A model generated the notes under the pieces. The model made no database searches, was not told the DNA's origin, and was given only the letters and a program-made list of their open reading frames with translations. This document shows, one piece after another, positions 5,644 to 5,844 of a DNA stretch of 5,844 bases. This DNA comes from Solirubrobacterales bacterium (GTDB lineage: Bacteria; Actinomycetota; Thermoleophilia; Solirubrobacterales; Solirubrobacteraceae): the NCBI GenBank assembly GCA_015655225.1, contig JAATFK010000415.1, positions 1-5,844 of the forward strand, written 5' to 3'. The translations under genes and the position numbers were made by a program. The first letter of the stretch is position 1. Every line of letters begins with the position of its first letter.

Positions 5644-5844
5644 GTGCTTGCCTCGGCGACGATCCACACGATGCCTGAGATCGAGGAGCTGCTCGACGTC
5701 AACGCCGGCCTCGTCGGCGCCTCGACCGGGTACATGACGCAGCTGCGCGGCGACTGGCCGCGGCTCGTCGCCGAGGCCTTCGTGCTGGCCCCGGACGTGG
5801 TCGAGCTGTCGGCCCTCTGCGGTGCCGAGCTGCCGGGCCTGACG
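5644..5844 (+). CDS. Probable TIM-barrel (sugar isomerase/epimerase-like) protein, 3' end outside window
   Basis: Sixty-seven codons are open to the right edge. Two starts are possible in the same frame: GTG 5644, eight bases after a TAGCGT box and so plausibly leaderless, or ATG 5671, which gives MPEIEELLDVNAG and also lacks a ribosome site. From the ATG the product runs through NAGLVGASTGYM, then a helix (WPRLVAEAFVLA) and a strand VVELSALCGAELPGL. A first strand near the N-terminus, then a helix, then a V-E-L-S strand resembles the opening of xylose-isomerase-like TIM-barrel proteins, where the glutamate of that strand lies near the active site. This match is from memory of the fold and only a fifth or so of the protein is visible. 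Coding is supported by strong third-position G/C and a sensible amphipathic pattern. The product name is tentative. Confidence 0.6.
   Translation, partial: MLASATIHTMPEIEELLDVNAGLVGASTGYMTQLRGDWPRLVAEAFVLAPDVVELSALCGAELPGLT

Noticed and set aside
4944..5735. A minus-strand open frame of 263 codons opposite the exported-protein gene.
   Set aside because: Antisense to a gene with promoter, ribosome site and signal peptide; composition is Ser/Arg/Ala-rich and lacks motifs.
1..5844. CRISPR arrays, insertion sequences, tRNA or rRNA genes, phage or defence genes.
   Set aside because: No regularly spaced direct repeats, terminal inverted repeats with a transposase, clover-leaf segments or recognisable defence domains were seen on either strand.

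Overview
The window is very GC-rich (roughly 70% or more by eye), densely coding, and has the codon use and gene style of a high-GC actinobacterium. The protein character, together with TANNNT -10 boxes placed just upstream of start codons, fits Thermoleophilia (Solirubrobacterales-like) best. That placement is an inference from sequence style; no alignment was run.

Layout. The left half (1-3695) lies on the minus strand. lgt (2880-3695), encoding prolipoprotein diacylglyceryl transferase, is followed after 42 bases by a very large soluble signalling protein (2837 down to the left edge). That protein is built as receiver-like domain, GAF, LOV-like PAS, PAS, PAS, GGDEF and EAL, and its C-terminus lies outside the window. 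The right half (3785-5844) is on the plus strand: a tandem universal stress protein (3785-4699), a small two-helix membrane protein (4748-5062), a small exported protein (5122-5559), and the first codons of a probable TIM-barrel protein that runs off the right edge.

Regulation. lgt and the stress-protein gene are divergent, separated by 89 bases that carry a -10 box for each direction. The stress-protein gene, and possibly the right-edge gene, look leaderless: a TANNNT box ends 7-8 bases before a GTG. The exported-protein gene instead has a clear -10 box and Shine-Dalgarno sequence, and ends at a strong GC hairpin.

How the genes relate. lgt and the cyclic-di-GMP protein could share a transcript, linking envelope lipoprotein maturation to second-messenger control only by position. 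The plus-strand genes show no obvious common pathway. No CRISPR array, insertion sequence, tRNA, rRNA or defence cluster was seen. The most unusual item is a LOV-like sensor domain whose photoactive cysteine position is leucine, inside an otherwise intact-looking GGDEF-EAL protein.
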